Shown here in pieces: positions 1 through 10,705 of a stretch of DNA of 64,000 nucleotides. Origin of the DNA: Mycolicibacterium komanii. GTDB lineage: Bacteria > Actinomycetota > Actinomycetes > Mycobacteriales > Mycobacteriaceae. The stretch is from NCBI RefSeq assembly GCF_001050035.1, contig NZ_CVTA01000044.1:234581-298580 (forward strand), given 5' to 3'. The translations under genes were made by a program, and so were the position numbers. The notes beneath the pieces are model-generated. The model worked only from the letters and a program-made list of their open reading frames with translations, was not told the origin of the DNA and did not search any database. Every line of letters starts with the position of its first letter. Position 1 is the first letter of the stretch.

Positions 1-357
1 GCTGAAAGCCTTGCCGAACAAGCGGTTTCAGAGTCCGCAGCGCTGACCCCGCAGGAGGCCGCCCGGCGGTTCGACGAGAGCGCGCGGGTGCTGCGTGCCA
101 CGCCGATGCCCGCAGAGACCACGATCGCGTATCCGGTCGTCGGCAGCACGACGCTGGCCGTCGTCGCCGAGACCGCGCTCATGGAGGCGACGGTGCACCT
201 GCTCGACCTCGCCGATGCGGTCGGCGGTGTCGCACCGTCGGCCGAGGCGTTGAACGCCACGCGGGACCTGTTGATCTGCGTGCCCGACGCGACGCTGGCC
301 GTCGAGGTGCTCGCCGGGCGCGCCGATCCCGCGAGGGCGCTCCCAGCGATCCGCTGA
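1..357 (+). CDS. maleylpyruvate isomerase-like protein, C-terminal part (5' end outside window)
   Basis: The reading frame is open from base 1 and ends with TGA at 355-357, so the N-terminus lies outside the window. The visible ~118 residues contain the run 'PMPAETTIAYPVVGSTTL' followed by 'EATVHLLDLADAVGG', the pattern of the mycothiol-dependent maleylpyruvate isomerase / DinB-like family (TIGR03083 type), in which a His in the 'EATVHLLDL' helix helps bind metal. Members are mycothiol-linked transferases or isomerases of mostly unknown substrate. The family call is from motif memory; the substrate cannot be inferred. Confidence 0.6.
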   Translation, partial: AESLAEQAVSESAALTPQEAARRFDESARVLRATPMPAETTIAYPVVGSTTLAVVAETALMEATVHLLDLADAVGGVAPSAEALNATRDLLICVPDATLAVEVLAGRADPARALPAIR

Positions 358-505
358 CCAGCCGCGGCGGGTCTGGCAGAAAGCGCTGCTCATGCTCACA
401 GCAAGCTCCCAGCTGGCGAGGGAATACTTTTAGTTCGACTATCGATGTTTTTAGTGGACGCAATGGCGCGCCCCCGCAATCCACGCTCGTCCGAAGGATC
501 TCTTG
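358..505 (+). promoter_or_regulatory. AT-rich upstream region of the carboxylic acid reductase gene
   Basis: This 148-base gap is clearly more AT-rich than its surroundings at 425-455. It holds the direct repeat TTTTAGT at 428-434 and 448-454, about two helical turns apart, which could be a regulator site. A GAAGGA Shine-Dalgarno sequence at 493-498 sits 7 bases before ATG 506 and decides the start of the next gene. No clear -35/-10 pair was identified. Confidence 0.35.
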
Positions 506-3500
506 ATGACGACTGATAACCGCGAGGCGCGACTCGAGCGCCGTATTTCCGATTTGTTCGACACCGATCCGCAGTTCGCCGCTGCACGCCCTTCAGAACA
601 GGTCGCAGAGGCCATCGAAGCGATCGACCTCTCTGTCCCCCAGCTCATCCAAACCATCTTCGACGGCTACGCCGATCGTCCCGCGCTCGGTGAACGCGCC
701 GTCGAGTTCGTCACCGATCCAACGACGGGACGCACCGCCGCCCAACTGCTTCCCCGGTTCGACACCATCACCTATCGCGAGGTGTCGGACCGTGTCCGGG
801 CAGTGGCCGCCGCCTTGGCGGAGTTCCCGGTACGCACCGGTGACCGCGTCGCAATCGTCGGCTTCACCAGCATCGACTACACGACCGTCGACATGGCGCT
901 GCTGCACCTCGGTGCTGTCTCCGTGCCTCTGCAGACCAGCGCGGCCGCGACCCAGCTGCAGCCGATCTCCGTCGAGACCGAACCGGTCGCGATCGCGTCG
1001 AGTGTCGACTTCCTCGACGACGCGGTCGAGGTGATGCTCACCGGTCACCTCCCGCAACACCTGATCGTGTTCGACTACCACCCCGAGGTCGACGACCACC
1101 GCACCGCGCTCGACGCGGCGAAGGCGCGCCTCGGTGAAACCGGCGTTCGGGTCGAGACTTTGGACGATGCCGTCGCCCGCGGCCGTGCGCTGCCGGTCCC
1201 CGCACCGGCCGACGTCGACGACGACGAGCTCGCGCTGCTGATCTACACCTCGGGCAGCACCGGCGCGCCGAAGGGCGCGATGTATCAGCGCAAGATGGTG
1301 GCGAACTCGTGGCGCCGGTCGAGCATGGCGATGTGGGGTGGCGGGCAGGCGCTTCCGTCGATCACGTTGAACTTCATGCCGATGAGCCACATAATGGGCC
1401 GCGGCATCCTGTACGCCACGCTGGGTGCGGGCGGCACCGCGTATTTCGTTGCCAGAAGCGACCTCTCGACGTTCCTCGACGACATCGCGTTGGTGCGTCC
1501 CACGCAGCTGAGCTTCGTGCCGCGCATCTGGGACATGATGTTCCAGCAGTTCCAGAGCGAGGTCGACCGTCGTACCGCCGAGGGCGTCGACCGCTGGGCC
1601 GCCGAGACCGATGTGCTCGCCGATCTGCGCCAGAACCTGTTGGGCGGCCGGTTCGTCTCGGCGATGACGGGGTCCGCGCCGATCTCGCCGGAGATGAAGA
1701 CTTTCGTCGAATCACTGCTCGACCTGCACCTGACCGACGGCTACGGATCCACCGAAGCCGGTGCGGTTTTCGTCGACGGACAGGTGTCGCGTCCCCCGGT
1801 CGTCGACTACCGGTTGGCCGACGTCCCCGATCTCGGGTACTACCGCACCGATCGTCCGTATCCGCGCGGCGAGCTGCTCGTGAAGTCGGAGACGATGTTC
1901 CCCGGCTATTACAAGCGGCCCGAGATCACCGCGTCGGTGTTCGACGTCGACGGCTACTACAAGACCGGCGACATCGTGGCCGAGGTCGGCCCGGACCAGT
2001 TGGTCTATCTCGACCGCCGCAACAACGTGCTCAAGCTGTCGCAGGGCGAGTTCGTCACGGTCGCGAAACTGGAGGCGGCGTTCGGAACCAGCCCGCTGAT
2101 CCGCCAGATCTTCGTCTACGGCAACAGCGCCCGTTCCTACCTGCTCGCGGTGATCGTGCCGACCGACGACGCGCTGGCCCGCTACGACGGTGAGGCGCTG
2201 AAGACCGCGATCAGCGAATCCCTGCAGGACGTCGCAAGGACGGCCGGACTGCAGTCGTACGAGATTCCGCGCGACTTCATCGTCGAGACAACGCCGTTCA
2301 CGCTCGAGAACGGTCTGCTCACCGGCATCCGCAAGCTTGCGCGGCCGAAGCTCAAGGAGCACTACGGCGAACGGTTGGAGGCGCTCTACACCGAGCTGGC
2401 CGACAGCCAGGCCGCCGAACTGAGCGCCCTGCGCCAGCACGGCGCCGAGAAGCCGGTTCTCGAGACGATCAGCCGGGCCGCCGGCGCCCTGCTGGGCGCA
2501 ACGACCGCCGAGCTGCAGCCCGACGCCCACTTCACCGACCTCGGTGGGGATTCATTGTCCGCGTTGACGTTCGGTAATCTGCTGAACGAGATCTACGACA
2601 TCGAGGTGCCGGTCGGCGTCATCGTCAGTCCGGCCAACGATCTGGCGGCACTCACCGCTTACATCGAGGCTGCACGCGAACCCGGTTCCAAGAGGCCGAC
2701 ATTCGCGTCGGTGCACGGCCGGGACGCAACCGAGGTACACGCCGGCGACTTGACGTTGGACAAGTTTCTCGACGCCGCCACCCTGGCGACTGCACCGTCG
2801 CTGTCCGGCCCGAGCACCGAGGTGCGCACCGTGCTGTTGACCGGCGCGACCGGCTTCCTGGGCCGCTATCTGGCGCTGGAGTGGCTCGAGCGCATGGCCA
2901 TGGTGGGCGGCAAGGTGATCTGCCTGGTGCGCGCGAAGGACGATGCGTCGGCGCGCGAGCGGTTGGACCGGACGTTCGACTCGGGTGATCCCCGATTGCT
3001 GCGTCACTACCGGGAATTGGCCGCCGATCACCTGGAGGTCATCGCCGGCGACAAGGGTGAGACCGACCTCGGCCTCGATCGCCGGACCTGGCAGCGGCTC
3101 GCCGACACCGTGGACCTGATCGTCGATCCGGCAGCACTGGTCAACCACGTGTTGCCCTACAGCCAGCTGTTCGGGCCCAACGCCGTCGGCACCGCCGAGC
3201 TGATCCGCATCGCGTTGACGACGAAGATCAAGCCGTTCGTCTACGTGTCGACGATCGGTGTCGGCGCGGGCATCACCCCCGGGCGGTTCACCGAGGACGG
3301 CGACATCCGGGTGATCAGCCCGACGCGCCAGGTCGACGACACCTACGCGAACGGTTACGGCAACAGCAAGTGGGCCGGCGAGGTGCTGCTGCGCGAGGCG
3401 CACGACCTGTGCGGGCTGCCGGTCGCGGTCTTCCGTTGCGACATGATCCTGGCCGACACCACCTATGCCGGACAGCTCAACGTGCCGGACATGTTCACGC

Positions 3501-4027
3501 GGTTGATCCTGAGCCTCGTCGCGACCGGCATCGCGCCGTTCTCGTTCTACGAGGTCGACGCGGACGGCCAGCGCCAACGCGCGCACTACGACGGCCTTCC
3601 CGTCGAGTTCATCGCCGACGCCATCTCGACGCTGGGCGCGCAGGTGGGCCACGACGCCGGACCGGGTTTCGAGACGTATCACGTCATGAACCCCTACGAC
3701 GACGGCATCGGGCTCGACGAGTTCGTCGACTGGCTGATCGACGCCGGCTATCCGGTCGAACGCGTCGGTGACTATGCCACGTGGTTGCAGCGGTTCGACA
3801 CCGCGATCCGCGGGTTGCCCGAACGACAGCGGCAGGCGTCGCTGCTCCCGCTGCTGCACAACTACCAGCGGCCCGAGACCCCGATCCGGGGTTCGATCGC
3901 GCCGACCGAGCGGTTCCGCACGGCGGTGCAGGACGCGAAGATCGGTCCGGACAAGGACATCCCGCACGTGACGCGTGACGTCATCGTCAAGTACGTCACC
4001 GACCTGCAGCTGCTGGGCCTGCTCTAA
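506..4027 (+). CDS. car: carboxylic acid reductase (A-PCP-R enzyme, FadD9 type)
   Basis: The 1173-residue protein has the normal length for bacterial carboxylic acid reductases, which reduce carboxylic acids to aldehydes using ATP and NADPH. The adenylation domain carries the P-loop-like '[11 protein letters not shown]' near residues 247-257. The carrier domain has 'DLGGDSLSA' with the phosphopantetheine serine at 683. The C-terminal reductase domain is a Rossmann fold with 'TGATGFLG' at 779-786 and the catalytic YxxxK pair Y951/K955. ATG 506 is preferred over the in-frame TTG at 503 because of the spacing from GAAGGA. The enzyme needs a phosphopantetheinyl transferase encoded elsewhere. In M. 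tuberculosis the FadD9 homologue also lies upstream of ruvB, which supports orthology. Confidence 0.95.
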   Translation: MTTDNREARLERRISDLFDTDPQFAAARPSEQVAEAIEAIDLSVPQLIQTIFDGYADRPALGERAVEFVTDPTTGRTAAQLLPRFDTITYREVSDRVRAVAAALAEFPVRTGDRVAIVGFTSIDYTTVDMALLHLGAVSVPLQTSAAATQLQPISVETEPVAIASSVDFLDDAVEVMLTGHLPQHLIVFDYHPEVDDHRTALDAAKARLGETGVRVETLDDAVARGRALPVPAPADVDDDELALLIYTSGSTGAPKGAMYQRKMVANSWRRSSMAMWGGGQALPSITLNFMPMSHIMGRGILYATLGAGGTAYFVARSDLSTFLDDIALVRPTQLSFVPRIWDMMFQQFQSEVDRRTAEGVDRWAAETDVLADLRQNLLGGRFVSAMTGSAPISPEMKTFVESLLDLHLTDGYGSTEAGAVFVDGQVSRPPVVDYRLADVPDLGYYRTDRPYPRGELLVKSETMFPGYYKRPEITASVFDVDGYYKTGDIVAEVGPDQLVYLDRRNNVLKLSQGEFVTVAKLEAAFGTSPLIRQIFVYGNSARSYLLAVIVPTDDALARYDGEALKTAISESLQDVARTAGLQSYEIPRDFIVETTPFTLENGLLTGIRKLARPKLKEHYGERLEALYTELADSQAAELSALRQHGAEKPVLETISRAAGALLGATTAELQPDAHFTDLGGDSLSALTFGNLLNEIYDIEVPVGVIVSPANDLAALTAYIEAAREPGSKRPTFASVHGRDATEVHAGDLTLDKFLDAATLATAPSLSGPSTEVRTVLLTGATGFLGRYLALEWLERMAMVGGKVICLVRAKDDASARERLDRTFDSGDPRLLRHYRELAADHLEVIAGDKGETDLGLDRRTWQRLADTVDLIVDPAALVNHVLPYSQLFGPNAVGTAELIRIALTTKIKPFVYVSTIGVGAGITPGRFTEDGDIRVISPTRQVDDTYANGYGNSKWAGEVLLREAHDLCGLPVAVFRCDMILADTTYAGQLNVPDMFTRLILSLVATGIAPFSFYEVDADGQRQRAHYDGLPVEFIADAISTLGAQVGHDAGPGFETYHVMNPYDDGIGLDEFVDWLIDAGYPVERVGDYATWLQRFDTAIRGLPERQRQASLLPLLHNYQRPETPIRGSIAPTERFRTAVQDAKIGPDKDIPHVTRDVIVKYVTDLQLLGLL

Positions 4028-4035
4028 CGCGACGT

Positions 4036-4091
4036 CGAACGTGCGGCCGCTGCGAGATCTCCCCGACAAGATCGCAGTGGCCGCACGTTCG
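4036..4091. terminator. long-stem hairpin between convergent genes
   Basis: The left arm starting at 4036 (CGAACGTGCGGCC then GCTGCGA) pairs with 4070-4091, giving about 19 base pairs with one G-U position and a small bulge near the loop. It sits between the car stop (4027) and the stop of the oppositely oriented DUF1304 gene (4104). There is no U-tract, as is common for mycobacterial terminators. Its outer arms match those of the hairpin at 51461-51516. Confidence 0.6.
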
Positions 4092-4103
4092 GCGCACCCG
4101 GCA

Positions 4104-4484
4104 CTATAGCGCCACCGCCAGGATCAGCAACACGATCGCGATCAGCGGGAAGATCCCCTGTGTGACAGCGGCCCTCGCCTTGTCCGGTGAGGACAGCAAC
4201 AGCACCAGCGCCGCGGCCAGCATCGAGCCGACACCGGCGAAGATCAGTGCGAGGCCAACCCAGCCGAGCCCGCCGATGACGATCCCCACGATCGTGATGA
4301 TCGCCAGAAACAGGTTGTAGAAACCCTGGTTGAACGCCAACTCCTTGGTGGCCAGCGCCTGTTCCTCGGAGAGTCCGAACGTCGCCCTGGTGCGCGGCGA
4401 CGTCCACGTCAGAGACTCCATGACCCAGATGTAGATGTGCAGCAGGGCCGCGAGCCCCGCGAAGAACAATCCGGCATAACCCAT
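4104..4484 (-). CDS. DUF1304 small integral membrane protein
   Basis: The 126-residue protein begins MGYAGLFFAGLAALLH and has about four hydrophobic segments with the family signature 'FGLSEEQA' and 'AFNQGFYNLFLA', typical of DUF1304 (COG3759). The function is unknown. ATG 4484 overlaps the TAA stop of the upstream membrane-protein gene by one base (TAATG), so the two are likely translationally coupled. Confidence 0.85.
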   Translation of the reverse strand: MGYAGLFFAGLAALLHIYIWVMESLTWTSPRTRATFGLSEEQALATKELAFNQGFYNLFLAIITIVGIVIGGLGWVGLALIFAGVGSMLAAALVLLLSSPDKARAAVTQGIFPLIAIVLLILAVAL

Positions 4485-5122
4485 TACACGCCCACACTTT
4501 CCACTCGAACCACCGGCGGTATCGCCACCATGACCAGCCCCATCAGCACCATCCACACCACGACGGCGTACGCGCCGGGCAGCCCGATCCAGGTGTGCAG
4601 CAGCGCAGGCACGCCGAGCACCGCCAGCGCCGCCGACCACTTCGGCAGCACACCGGTGCGCCAGACGATGTATGCGGTAGCGAAAATCAGTGTGGCCGAA
4701 CCGATGTGGCTGTAGTGGTACAGCCACACCGCCAGGCCGAGGAACGGCTGCGAGTACGACGTCACGGTGAGGTCGTCGAACCGCACGATGGCGGCCGGAA
4801 TCGCGACCTCGGCGGACAGCCCGGCCGCGGTCAGCGCGAGAAACACCGCACCACCCAGCGCCGCGGTGTACACCGCGCCGGTGGGCCCGGCCGCCGACCG
4901 CAACACCGAAATAAGCACCCCGACGAACAACAGGCCGAAGAGCAGATGCAGCAGCGGCAGGGTGCCGTTCAAGGTGAGAAACGTTGCCGCACGGTCGAAA
5001 TAGGCGTCCACCCCGCCGGCGTCTTTCGGCGTCTCGGGCGAGCCGACCAGATACGCCGGCACGATCACACCTGCGGAGGCCACACCGAGCAAGCCGCCCA
5101 GCCTGATCGTGCCGCTGCCCAT
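4484..5122 (-). CDS. six-helix integral membrane protein of unknown function
   Basis: The 212-residue product has about six hydrophobic helices and short loops, and I do not recognise a functional family. The start at ATG 5122 is chosen because GAGGAGG lies 5 bases upstream; a longer frame reaching 5212 would overlap ruvB. It follows ruvB by only 20 bases and is coupled to the DUF1304 gene downstream, so it may be the distal part of the ruvCAB transcript. Confidence 0.7.
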   Translation of the reverse strand: MGSGTIRLGGLLGVASAGVIVPAYLVGSPETPKDAGGVDAYFDRAATFLTLNGTLPLLHLLFGLLFVGVLISVLRSAAGPTGAVYTAALGGAVFLALTAAGLSAEVAIPAAIVRFDDLTVTSYSQPFLGLAVWLYHYSHIGSATLIFATAYIVWRTGVLPKWSAALAVLGVPALLHTWIGLPGAYAVVVWMVLMGLVMVAIPPVVRVESVGV

Positions 5123-5142
5123 CTCGTCCTCCTCGGTCGAAC

Positions 5143-6207
5143 TCAGTCGAAAAGACCCACCTGTCCCAGACCCGTCACTCCACTCGGCGGGGTCAGGCCG
5201 AGATGTGTCCACGCCTGCGCGGTGGCCACGCGTCCCCGTGGTGTGCGCGCGATCATCCCGGCGCGCACGAGGAACGGCTCACACACCTCTTCGACCGTCG
5301 TCGCCTCCTCGCCGACCGCGACCGCGAGGGTGGACACACCGACCGGTCCTCCGCCGAAACTGCGTGTCAGCGCGGACAACACAGCGCGGTCGAGTCGGTC
5401 GAGACCGAGCTCGTCGACGTCGTAGACCTCCAGCGCGGCCTTGGCGATATCGCGGGTGATCACGCCGTCGGCGCGCACCTCGGCGTAGTCGCGGACCCGG
5501 CGCAACAGTCGGTTGGCGATGCGCGGGGTCCCCCGTGAGCGGCGCGCGATCTCGGCTCCCGCGTCGGCGCCCAACTCGATGCCGAGGATGCCCGCCGAAC
5601 GCGCCAACACCCGCTCCAGTTCGGAGGGTTCGTAGAAGTCCATGTGGGCGGTGAAGCCGAACCGGTCGCGCAACGGGCCGGTCAGCGCGCCGGAGCGGGT
5701 GGTGGCCCCGACGAGGGTGAACGGCGCGACATCGAGCGGAATCGACGTGGCACCGGGGCCCTTGCCGACCACGACGTCGACGCGGAAATCCTCCATCGCC
5801 AGGTACAACATCTCCTCGGCCGGGCGGGCGATGCGGTGGATCTCGTCGATGAACAGCACATCGTGCTCGACGAGGTTCGACAGCATCGCCGCGAGGTCGC
5901 CCGCACGCTCGAGCGCCGGCCCGGATGTGACCCGCAGCGAGGAGCCGAGTTCGGCGGCGATGATCATCGCCAACGACGTCTTGCCCAGCCCCGGCGGACC
6001 CGAGAGCAGGATGTGATCCGGTGTGCCACCGCGGTTCTTGGCGCCCTCGATGACCAGCTGCAGCTGCTCACGCACGCGCGGTTGGCCGATGAACTCCCCG
6101 AGCGACCGCGGCCTCAGACTCGCGTCGACGTCGCCCTCGCCGACCGTCAGCGCGGGAGAGACCTCACGCTGTTCGGCGTCGTCTTCGCCGTCGGTGAACC
6201 GGCTCAT
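5143..6207 (-). CDS. ruvB: Holliday junction branch-migration ATPase RuvB
   Basis: RuvB is the hexameric AAA+ motor that, with RuvA, drives branch migration of Holliday junctions. The 354-residue protein shows Walker A 'GPPGLGKT' (70-77), Walker B 'VLFIDEIHR' (D121/E122), the sensor motif 'GATTR' (168-171 region) and the C-terminal winged helix with 'TPRGRVAT'. The ATG at 6207 overlaps the ruvA TGA (ATGA), so translation is coupled. The length is normal. Confidence 0.98.
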   Translation of the reverse strand: MSRFTDGEDDAEQREVSPALTVGEGDVDASLRPRSLGEFIGQPRVREQLQLVIEGAKNRGGTPDHILLSGPPGLGKTSLAMIIAAELGSSLRVTSGPALERAGDLAAMLSNLVEHDVLFIDEIHRIARPAEEMLYLAMEDFRVDVVVGKGPGATSIPLDVAPFTLVGATTRSGALTGPLRDRFGFTAHMDFYEPSELERVLARSAGILGIELGADAGAEIARRSRGTPRIANRLLRRVRDYAEVRADGVITRDIAKAALEVYDVDELGLDRLDRAVLSALTRSFGGGPVGVSTLAVAVGEEATTVEEVCEPFLVRAGMIARTPRGRVATAQAWTHLGLTPPSGVTGLGQVGLFD

Positions 6208-6791
6208 TTGTTACCCAGCATGGACAGGGCGGCCCGCAACGCGGTCGACTGGTTGGCCTCGGGGTCGTTGGCCAGCACCTTGTCGGTGGCCTCTTCGGCC
6301 TGTTTGGCGGCGAACCCGAGCCCGATGAGCGCTTCGACGACCGGGCCGCGCACCGTATGCCCGCTCGCCGTCGCGGCACCGGACGGTGAGGCCATGCCGA
6401 CCTTGTCGCGCAGGCTCAGCGCCATCAACTCGGCGGTCTTCTTGCCCACCTTCGGGATGCGGGTCAGCGCGGTGATGTCGCCGTCGCCGATGGCTTGGCG
6501 CAGGGTCGGCCCGTCGTACATCGCCAGCGCCCCGAGCGCGATGCTGGGCCCGATCCCGGACACCCCGAGCAGCGTGAGGAACAGGTCGCGGGCATCGCCG
6601 TCCGCGAAGCCGTAGAGCGTCTGGGAGTCCTCGCGAACGATCATCGCGGTGATCAACCGGGCCTCGGCGCCGCGGCGCAGGGTGGCCAGCGTCGACGGGG
6701 TGGCCATCACCTTGTAGCCGACCCCGCCCGCTTCGATCACGACGTGATCGAGCGCGATGTCGAGAACCTCACCGCGAACGGATGCGATCAT
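6204..6791 (-). CDS. ruvA: Holliday junction DNA-binding protein RuvA
   Basis: RuvA is the tetrameric junction-binding partner of RuvB. The 195-residue protein starts [12 protein letters not shown] at ATG 6791, overlapping the ruvC TGA by four bases. It has the N-terminal OB fold, two helix-hairpin-helix motifs ('[13 protein letters not shown]' and '[12 protein letters not shown]') and the C-terminal domain III ('VEALIGLGF') that contacts RuvB. Order and overlaps define a ruvC-ruvA-ruvB operon. Confidence 0.97.
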   Translation of the reverse strand: MIASVRGEVLDIALDHVVIEAGGVGYKVMATPSTLATLRRGAEARLITAMIVREDSQTLYGFADGDARDLFLTLLGVSGIGPSIALGALAMYDGPTLRQAIGDGDITALTRIPKVGKKTAELMALSLRDKVGMASPSGAATASGHTVRGPVVEALIGLGFAAKQAEEATDKVLANDPEANQSTALRAALSMLGNK

Positions 6792-7375
6792 CGTGCCGCC
6801 TTCGCTTTCGCCTTGAGCGTCGCTTTGTACTTGCGTTGTTGTTCGGCGGCCAGCGCCTCGGCCGCCGCCATTCGGGCGATCATCGGTGCGCGCCAACAAT
6901 GGCAGATCGCCAGCGCCAGCGCATCGGCGGCGTCGGCCGGTGTCGGTTTGGTCTGCAGCGCAAGGATTCTGGTCACCATCGCGGTCACCTGCGCCTTGTC
7001 GGCGTTGCCGTTGCCGGTGACCGCCGCCTTCACCTCGCTGGGGGTGTGGAAGTGCACGTCGATGCCGCGGCGGGCGGCCGCGAGCGCAATCACACCGCCC
7101 GCCTGGGCGGTGCCCATCACGGTGGAGACGTTCTGCTGGGAGAACACCCGCTCGATCGCGATCACGTCGGGCTTGTGGGTGTCCATCCAGTATTCGACGG
7201 CTTCACTGATCACCAGCAGGCGCCGGTGCAGCGGATCGCCCGACGGGGTGCGGACCACGTCGACGTCGAGCGCGGTGACCTGGCGACCCGCGCCGCCCTC
7301 GATGAGGGACAAGCCGCAGCGCGTCAACCCGGGGTCGACTCCCATCACCCGCACGTCCGGCCCTTCTGTGAACAC
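6788..7375 (-). CDS. ruvC: crossover junction endodeoxyribonuclease RuvC
   Basis: RuvC resolves Holliday junctions by paired nicking. The 195-residue protein has the RNase H-like acidic residues D14 ('VMGVDPGL'), E75 ('VIAIERVF') and D148/D151 ('[11 protein letters not shown]'). The start used is GTG at 7375; the first ten residues are not conserved, so a slightly later start is possible. The C-terminus is lysine- and alanine-rich. It is the first gene of the ruv operon. Confidence 0.96.
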   Translation of the reverse strand: MFTEGPDVRVMGVDPGLTRCGLSLIEGGAGRQVTALDVDVVRTPSGDPLHRRLLVISEAVEYWMDTHKPDVIAIERVFSQQNVSTVMGTAQAGGVIALAAARRGIDVHFHTPSEVKAAVTGNGNADKAQVTAMVTRILALQTKPTPADAADALALAICHCWRAPMIARMAAAEALAAEQQRKYKATLKAKAKAAR

Positions 7376-7428
7376 TTGTTCGAGAGCTTAGCCGCCCGGC
7401 GGGCTCGGACCCAGCAGGACACGCCCGC

Positions 7429-7737
7429 TCAGATCACGAATTGACCGCCACGTCCACCCTCGGCGATCTGCAGCGCGATCTCGCTCATGCGACCCGTCGA
7501 CCTGTTCCATCCGCGCACCAGTTCACGCCCCACCTGATGCCCGTCGCGTTCGATGGTGATCACCCAGCGCACCCCGCAGAACTTGGCGAGCAGCCAAAAC
7601 GGCCACAGCACGACGAACAGCGCGCCGACGAGGATTTCCAGCCAACCGAAGGTGAGATCGAGAGCGTCGCCGGGAAACGGCCACCATCGCCTGCTGATCT
7701 GCCACTCGGCGCCGCCTGTGTCGCGTACCACTGCCAC
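7429..7737 (-). CDS. small membrane protein, paralogue of the 9100-9423 product
   Basis: The product (102 residues from GTG 7737) has one long hydrophobic stretch, 'LEILVGALFVVLWPFWLLAK', followed by 'GVRWVITIERDG' and 'REL VRGWNRS'. The same pattern, WP-x-WLL-x-K then GV-x-W then ER-x-G then VRGW-x-RS, occurs in the gene at 9100-9423, and the two genes flank the MscS channel. The start is placed by alignment with that paralogue; a GTG at 7812 would add 25 residues. Function unknown. Confidence 0.65.
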   Translation of the reverse strand: MAVVRDTGGAEWQISRRWWPFPGDALDLTFGWLEILVGALFVVLWPFWLLAKFCGVRWVITIERDGHQVGRELVRGWNRSTGRMSEIALQIAEGGRGGQFVI

Positions 7738-7862
7738 GCGCCAATTGTGCTTGTGGGACGCCAGAATCCGCTCACGACGCCCCGGAGCCGATGTTTCCCT
7801 CGAGGGCAACACGGCTACGCGACAGGGGACCTGATCCCGATTCGTGGAGTGACCTCATCCCC

Positions 7863-9092
7863 ATGCCGGACGAGACCGAACTGCAGACCGCAACCAATAT
7901 CGCCGTCACCATCGCCTGGGCGGCCGGGGCGATCGCCGCCGTGTACGTGTTCGGGGTGCTGGTGACCTGGCTGATGGCGCGCATCAGTCGCCGCAGCGCC
8001 CTGCTCAAGGACATCGAGGTGCTCACCCGCAAGCCGGTGCGCATGCTGCTGATGGTGATCGCCGCGACCGTCGCGGTCCGGCGGACGTCGGACACCGCGG
8101 ACTCGTGGCGCGACTGGGTCGACCACTGGCTGCTGATGCTGATGATCGCCTCGATTACCTGGCTCATGACCGGTCTGGTGCGCGTCGCCGAGCGGCGCAT
8201 GATCGCCCGCTATGGCGGCGGCGGTGAGGAGATATCGGACGCCGACCGGCTGTGGCGACGGGTCCGCACACAGGTCACGGTGCTGCGCAGACTCGCGATC
8301 GCCATCGTCGTCATCCTCGGCGGCGCCGCGATTCTGATGACCTTCCCGTCGTTCTCCGACATCGGCACCACGGTGTTCGCCTCCGCCGGTGTGTTGTCGG
8401 TGGTCGCCGGCCTGGCCGCGCAGACGTCGCTGGGCGCGGTCTTCGCCGGCATGCAGATCGCGTTCTCCGGCGCGATCCGCGTGGGCGACATCGTCCAGCT
8501 CGAGAACGGGCAGTGGTGGGGCCGCATCGAGGAGATCACGCTGACCTACGTCGTCGTGCGGATCTGGGACGAGCGCCGCCTGGTGCTGCCGTCGACGTAC
8601 TTCACCACCGAGCCGTTCGAGAACTGGACCCGAAGCGCCACCGAGATCATGGGTGCGGTCGAGTTCGATGTGGACTTCAACGTCCCGTTCAACGACATGC
8701 GCGCCGAGCTGGACCGGCTGCTGGCCGAGAGCGAGCTCTGGGACGGCCGCCGCGGTGTGCTGCAGGTGACCGACGCGGTCGGCGGCGTGGTGCGGGTGCG
8801 GATCGTCGTCAGCGCTCGCAACGCCGGCGCGCTCTTCGACCTGCAGTGCGCGGTACGCGAGGGCTTGGTCGACTGGGTGCAGCGCACCGGCGGAGTGGTG
8901 CCGATCAAGCGCATCGAACCGGCGGCGCCCGCCCCCGAGGCGCAGACCGATCGCGAGATCGCGGGCGAGACGAAGCGCGTCGCGGCGGGGATGTTCTCCG
9001 GCAGCCCGGAGGCCGAGGAGCGCGCCAAGGCGTTCGACCACACCATCGACTGCGAGGACGACGAGCTGGTGCGCACCAACGGCCGGGGCTGA
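7863..9092 (+). CDS. MscS-family mechanosensitive ion channel
   Basis: The 409-residue protein has four predicted N-terminal transmembrane segments. The last is glycine- and alanine-rich ('SAGVLSVVAGLAAQTSLGAVFAGMQIAF'-type, quoted in part), the pore-lining TM3 of MscS, followed by the beta domain motif 'GAIRVGDIVQLEN' and a cytoplasmic domain. Such channels release solutes on hypo-osmotic shock. ATG 7863 (MPDETELQ) is preferred over a GTG/TTG extension to 7791, which would put basic, unconserved residues in front. A charged C-terminal tail of about 60 residues follows the channel domain. Confidence 0.9.
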   Translation: MPDETELQTATNIAVTIAWAAGAIAAVYVFGVLVTWLMARISRRSALLKDIEVLTRKPVRMLLMVIAATVAVRRTSDTADSWRDWVDHWLLMLMIASITWLMTGLVRVAERRMIARYGGGGEEISDADRLWRRVRTQVTVLRRLAIAIVVILGGAAILMTFPSFSDIGTTVFASAGVLSVVAGLAAQTSLGAVFAGMQIAFSGAIRVGDIVQLENGQWWGRIEEITLTYVVVRIWDERRLVLPSTYFTTEPFENWTRSATEIMGAVEFDVDFNVPFNDMRAELDRLLAESELWDGRRGVLQVTDAVGGVVRVRIVVSARNAGALFDLQCAVREGLVDWVQRTGGVVPIKRIEPAAPAPEAQTDREIAGETKRVAAGMFSGSPEAEERAKAFDHTIDCEDDELVRTNGRG

Positions 9093-9099
9093 CCTACCG

Positions 9100-9423
9100 T
9101 CAGGAGGCCGTCGGCTGCTCGACCGGATAGGTGCCCGCCTGCACGGCCGCCGCGATTTCGTGAATGCGTTCGCCGGAGCGGCGCCAGCCGCGCACGTGTT
9201 CACGGGCGATCCGCTCGCCTCCGCGTTCGACGAGGATCGCCCACGACACGCCCAGCCACTTCAGCAGCAGCCAGACCGGCCACATCAACATGAACGGCAG
9301 CATGAGTAGGAAGAGGAACGCGTCGAGGGTCTCGAATCCGGTCTGCCACGGCAGGGTTCGCCACCACCAGCGCCGCACCGTCACCGTCTCCCCCTCTGGA
9401 TCGGTCACCGTCACCCTGGCCAT
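9100..9423 (-). CDS. small membrane protein, paralogue of the 7429-7737 product
   Basis: The 107-residue product starts MARVTVTDPEG at ATG 9423. It has a strongly hydrophobic hairpin ('DAFLFLLMLPFMLMWPVWLL') then 'GVSWAILVERGG' and 'REHVRGWRRS', matching the gene on the other side of the MscS channel. The gene ends 8 bases after the channel stop and converges on it. No enzymatic motif is visible; a membrane accessory role is only inference. Confidence 0.7.
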   Translation of the reverse strand: MARVTVTDPEGETVTVRRWWWRTLPWQTGFETLDAFLFLLMLPFMLMWPVWLLLKWLGVSWAILVERGGERIAREHVRGWRRSGERIHEIAAAVQAGTYPVEQPTAS

Positions 9424-9465
9424 GCCGCGGTCTCCGCTCTTTGTGGTCGTCCCGATAATGAGCCG

Positions 9466-9867
9466 ATGACGTTCATCGGGCCGGCCGAAGACAGACAGCT
9501 CATCCGTGAGCGCCTCGAAATCTACAGCGACGCGGTCACCCGCAAGGATCTCGACGCGTATCTGGCGTGCTGGACCGAGGACGGACGTCGGACCGGCTCG
9601 GGCGGCGAGTGTCACGGCAAGGGCGAACTGCGCGACCACTGGCACGCCATCTTCACGACCATCGAGCAGATGGCGTTCTTCACCCAGATGGCGTCGCTGG
9701 CCGTGCGCGGCGACCGTGCGGACGCGCGCTCGTATTGCCTGGAGTTCATGCGGCTGCGCGATCAACCGGCGCGCCAGCTGGTCGGCGAGTATGTCGATGA
9801 ACTCGTACGCGTCGACGGGAACTGGCTGTTCGCCTCCCGCCACTACCGCGTGGCCGTGCCGCTCTAA
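9466..9867 (+). CDS. SnoaL/NTF2-like protein
   Basis: The 133-residue protein fits the NTF2-like fold: an N-terminal helix '[24 protein letters not shown]' (quoted in part), '[22 protein letters not shown]', and a final strand '[13 protein letters not shown]'. Members are small cone-shaped enzymes or binding proteins; the substrate is not predictable. It starts 42 bases from the divergent gene at 9423 and its stop overlaps the convergent yebC stop by four bases. Confidence 0.8.
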   Translation: MTFIGPAEDRQLIRERLEIYSDAVTRKDLDAYLACWTEDGRRTGSGGECHGKGELRDHWHAIFTTIEQMAFFTQMASLAVRGDRADARSYCLEFMRLRDQPARQLVGEYVDELVRVDGNWLFASRHYRVAVPL

Positions 9868-10622
9868 TCCTCGTTGTCGAGTTCGGCGGCGACTTCGTCG
9901 GAGATGTCGATGTTGGTGTAGACGTCCTGGACGTCGTCGAGGTCTTCGAGCGCGTCGACCAGCTTCATGATCTTGCGCGCGCCGTCGGCGTCCAGCGGTA
10001 CCGACACCGACGGCTCGAAACCGGCCTCGGCCGACTCGTAGTCGATGCCGGCGTCCTGCAGCGCGGTGCGCACCGCGACGAGGTCAGTTGGCTCGCAAAG
10101 GATCTCGAAGGAGTCGCCGAGGTCGTTGACGTCCTCGGCGCCGGCCTCGAGCACCGCCATCAGCACGTCGTCCTCGGTGAGGCCGTTCTTGTCGAGGGTG
10201 ATGACGCCCTTGCGAGAGAAGAGATAGGACACCGAACCGGGGTCGGCCATGTTGCCGCCGTTGCGGGTCATCGCGACGCGGACCTCGCCGGCCGCGCGGT
10301 TGCGGTTGTCGGTCAGGCATTCGATGAGCACCGCGACACCGTTGGGGCCGTAGCCCTCGTAGGTGATGTTCTGGTACTCGGCGCCGCCGGCTTCCTCACC
10401 GCTGCCGCGCTTGCGGGCCCGCTCGATGTTGTCGTTGGGCACCGACGACTTCTTGGCCTTCTGGATCGCGTCGTAGAGCGTCGGGTTGCCCGCCGGGTCG
10501 CCGCCGCCGGTGCGCGCGGCGACCTCGATGTTCTTGATCAGCTTGGCGAACATCTTGCCGCGGCGGGCGTCGATGACCGCTTTCTTGTGCTTGGTGGTGG
10601 CCCACTTGGAATGGCCGCTCAT
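9864..10622 (-). CDS. yebC: YebC/TACO1-family protein
   Basis: The 252-residue protein starts [14 protein letters not shown], the hallmark N-terminus of YebC, and contains '[21 protein letters not shown]'-type sequence (quoted in part) and '[19 protein letters not shown]'. YebC proteins are reported as transcription regulators and, more recently, as ribosome-associated factors easing stalls at proline-rich stretches. The frame stays open far upstream of the start, but that part reads antisense to the acyl-CoA dehydrogenase and is not coding. In many bacteria yebC lies beside ruvCAB, as it nearly does here. Confidence 0.95.
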   Translation of the reverse strand: MSGHSKWATTKHKKAVIDARRGKMFAKLIKNIEVAARTGGGDPAGNPTLYDAIQKAKKSSVPNDNIERARKRGSGEEAGGAEYQNITYEGYGPNGVAVLIECLTDNRNRAAGEVRVAMTRNGGNMADPGSVSYLFSRKGVITLDKNGLTEDDVLMAVLEAGAEDVNDLGDSFEILCEPTDLVAVRTALQDAGIDYESAEAGFEPSVSVPLDADGARKIMKLVDALEDLDDVQDVYTNIDISDEVAAELDNED

Positions 10623-10705
10623 GCAGGTAGTACCTCTCCGTGCGCTTTCGTGCGCCAAGTTCGTGCGCTGAGTCCGCCCGACGAGTCTACGTGGATGTTT
10701 GCGCC

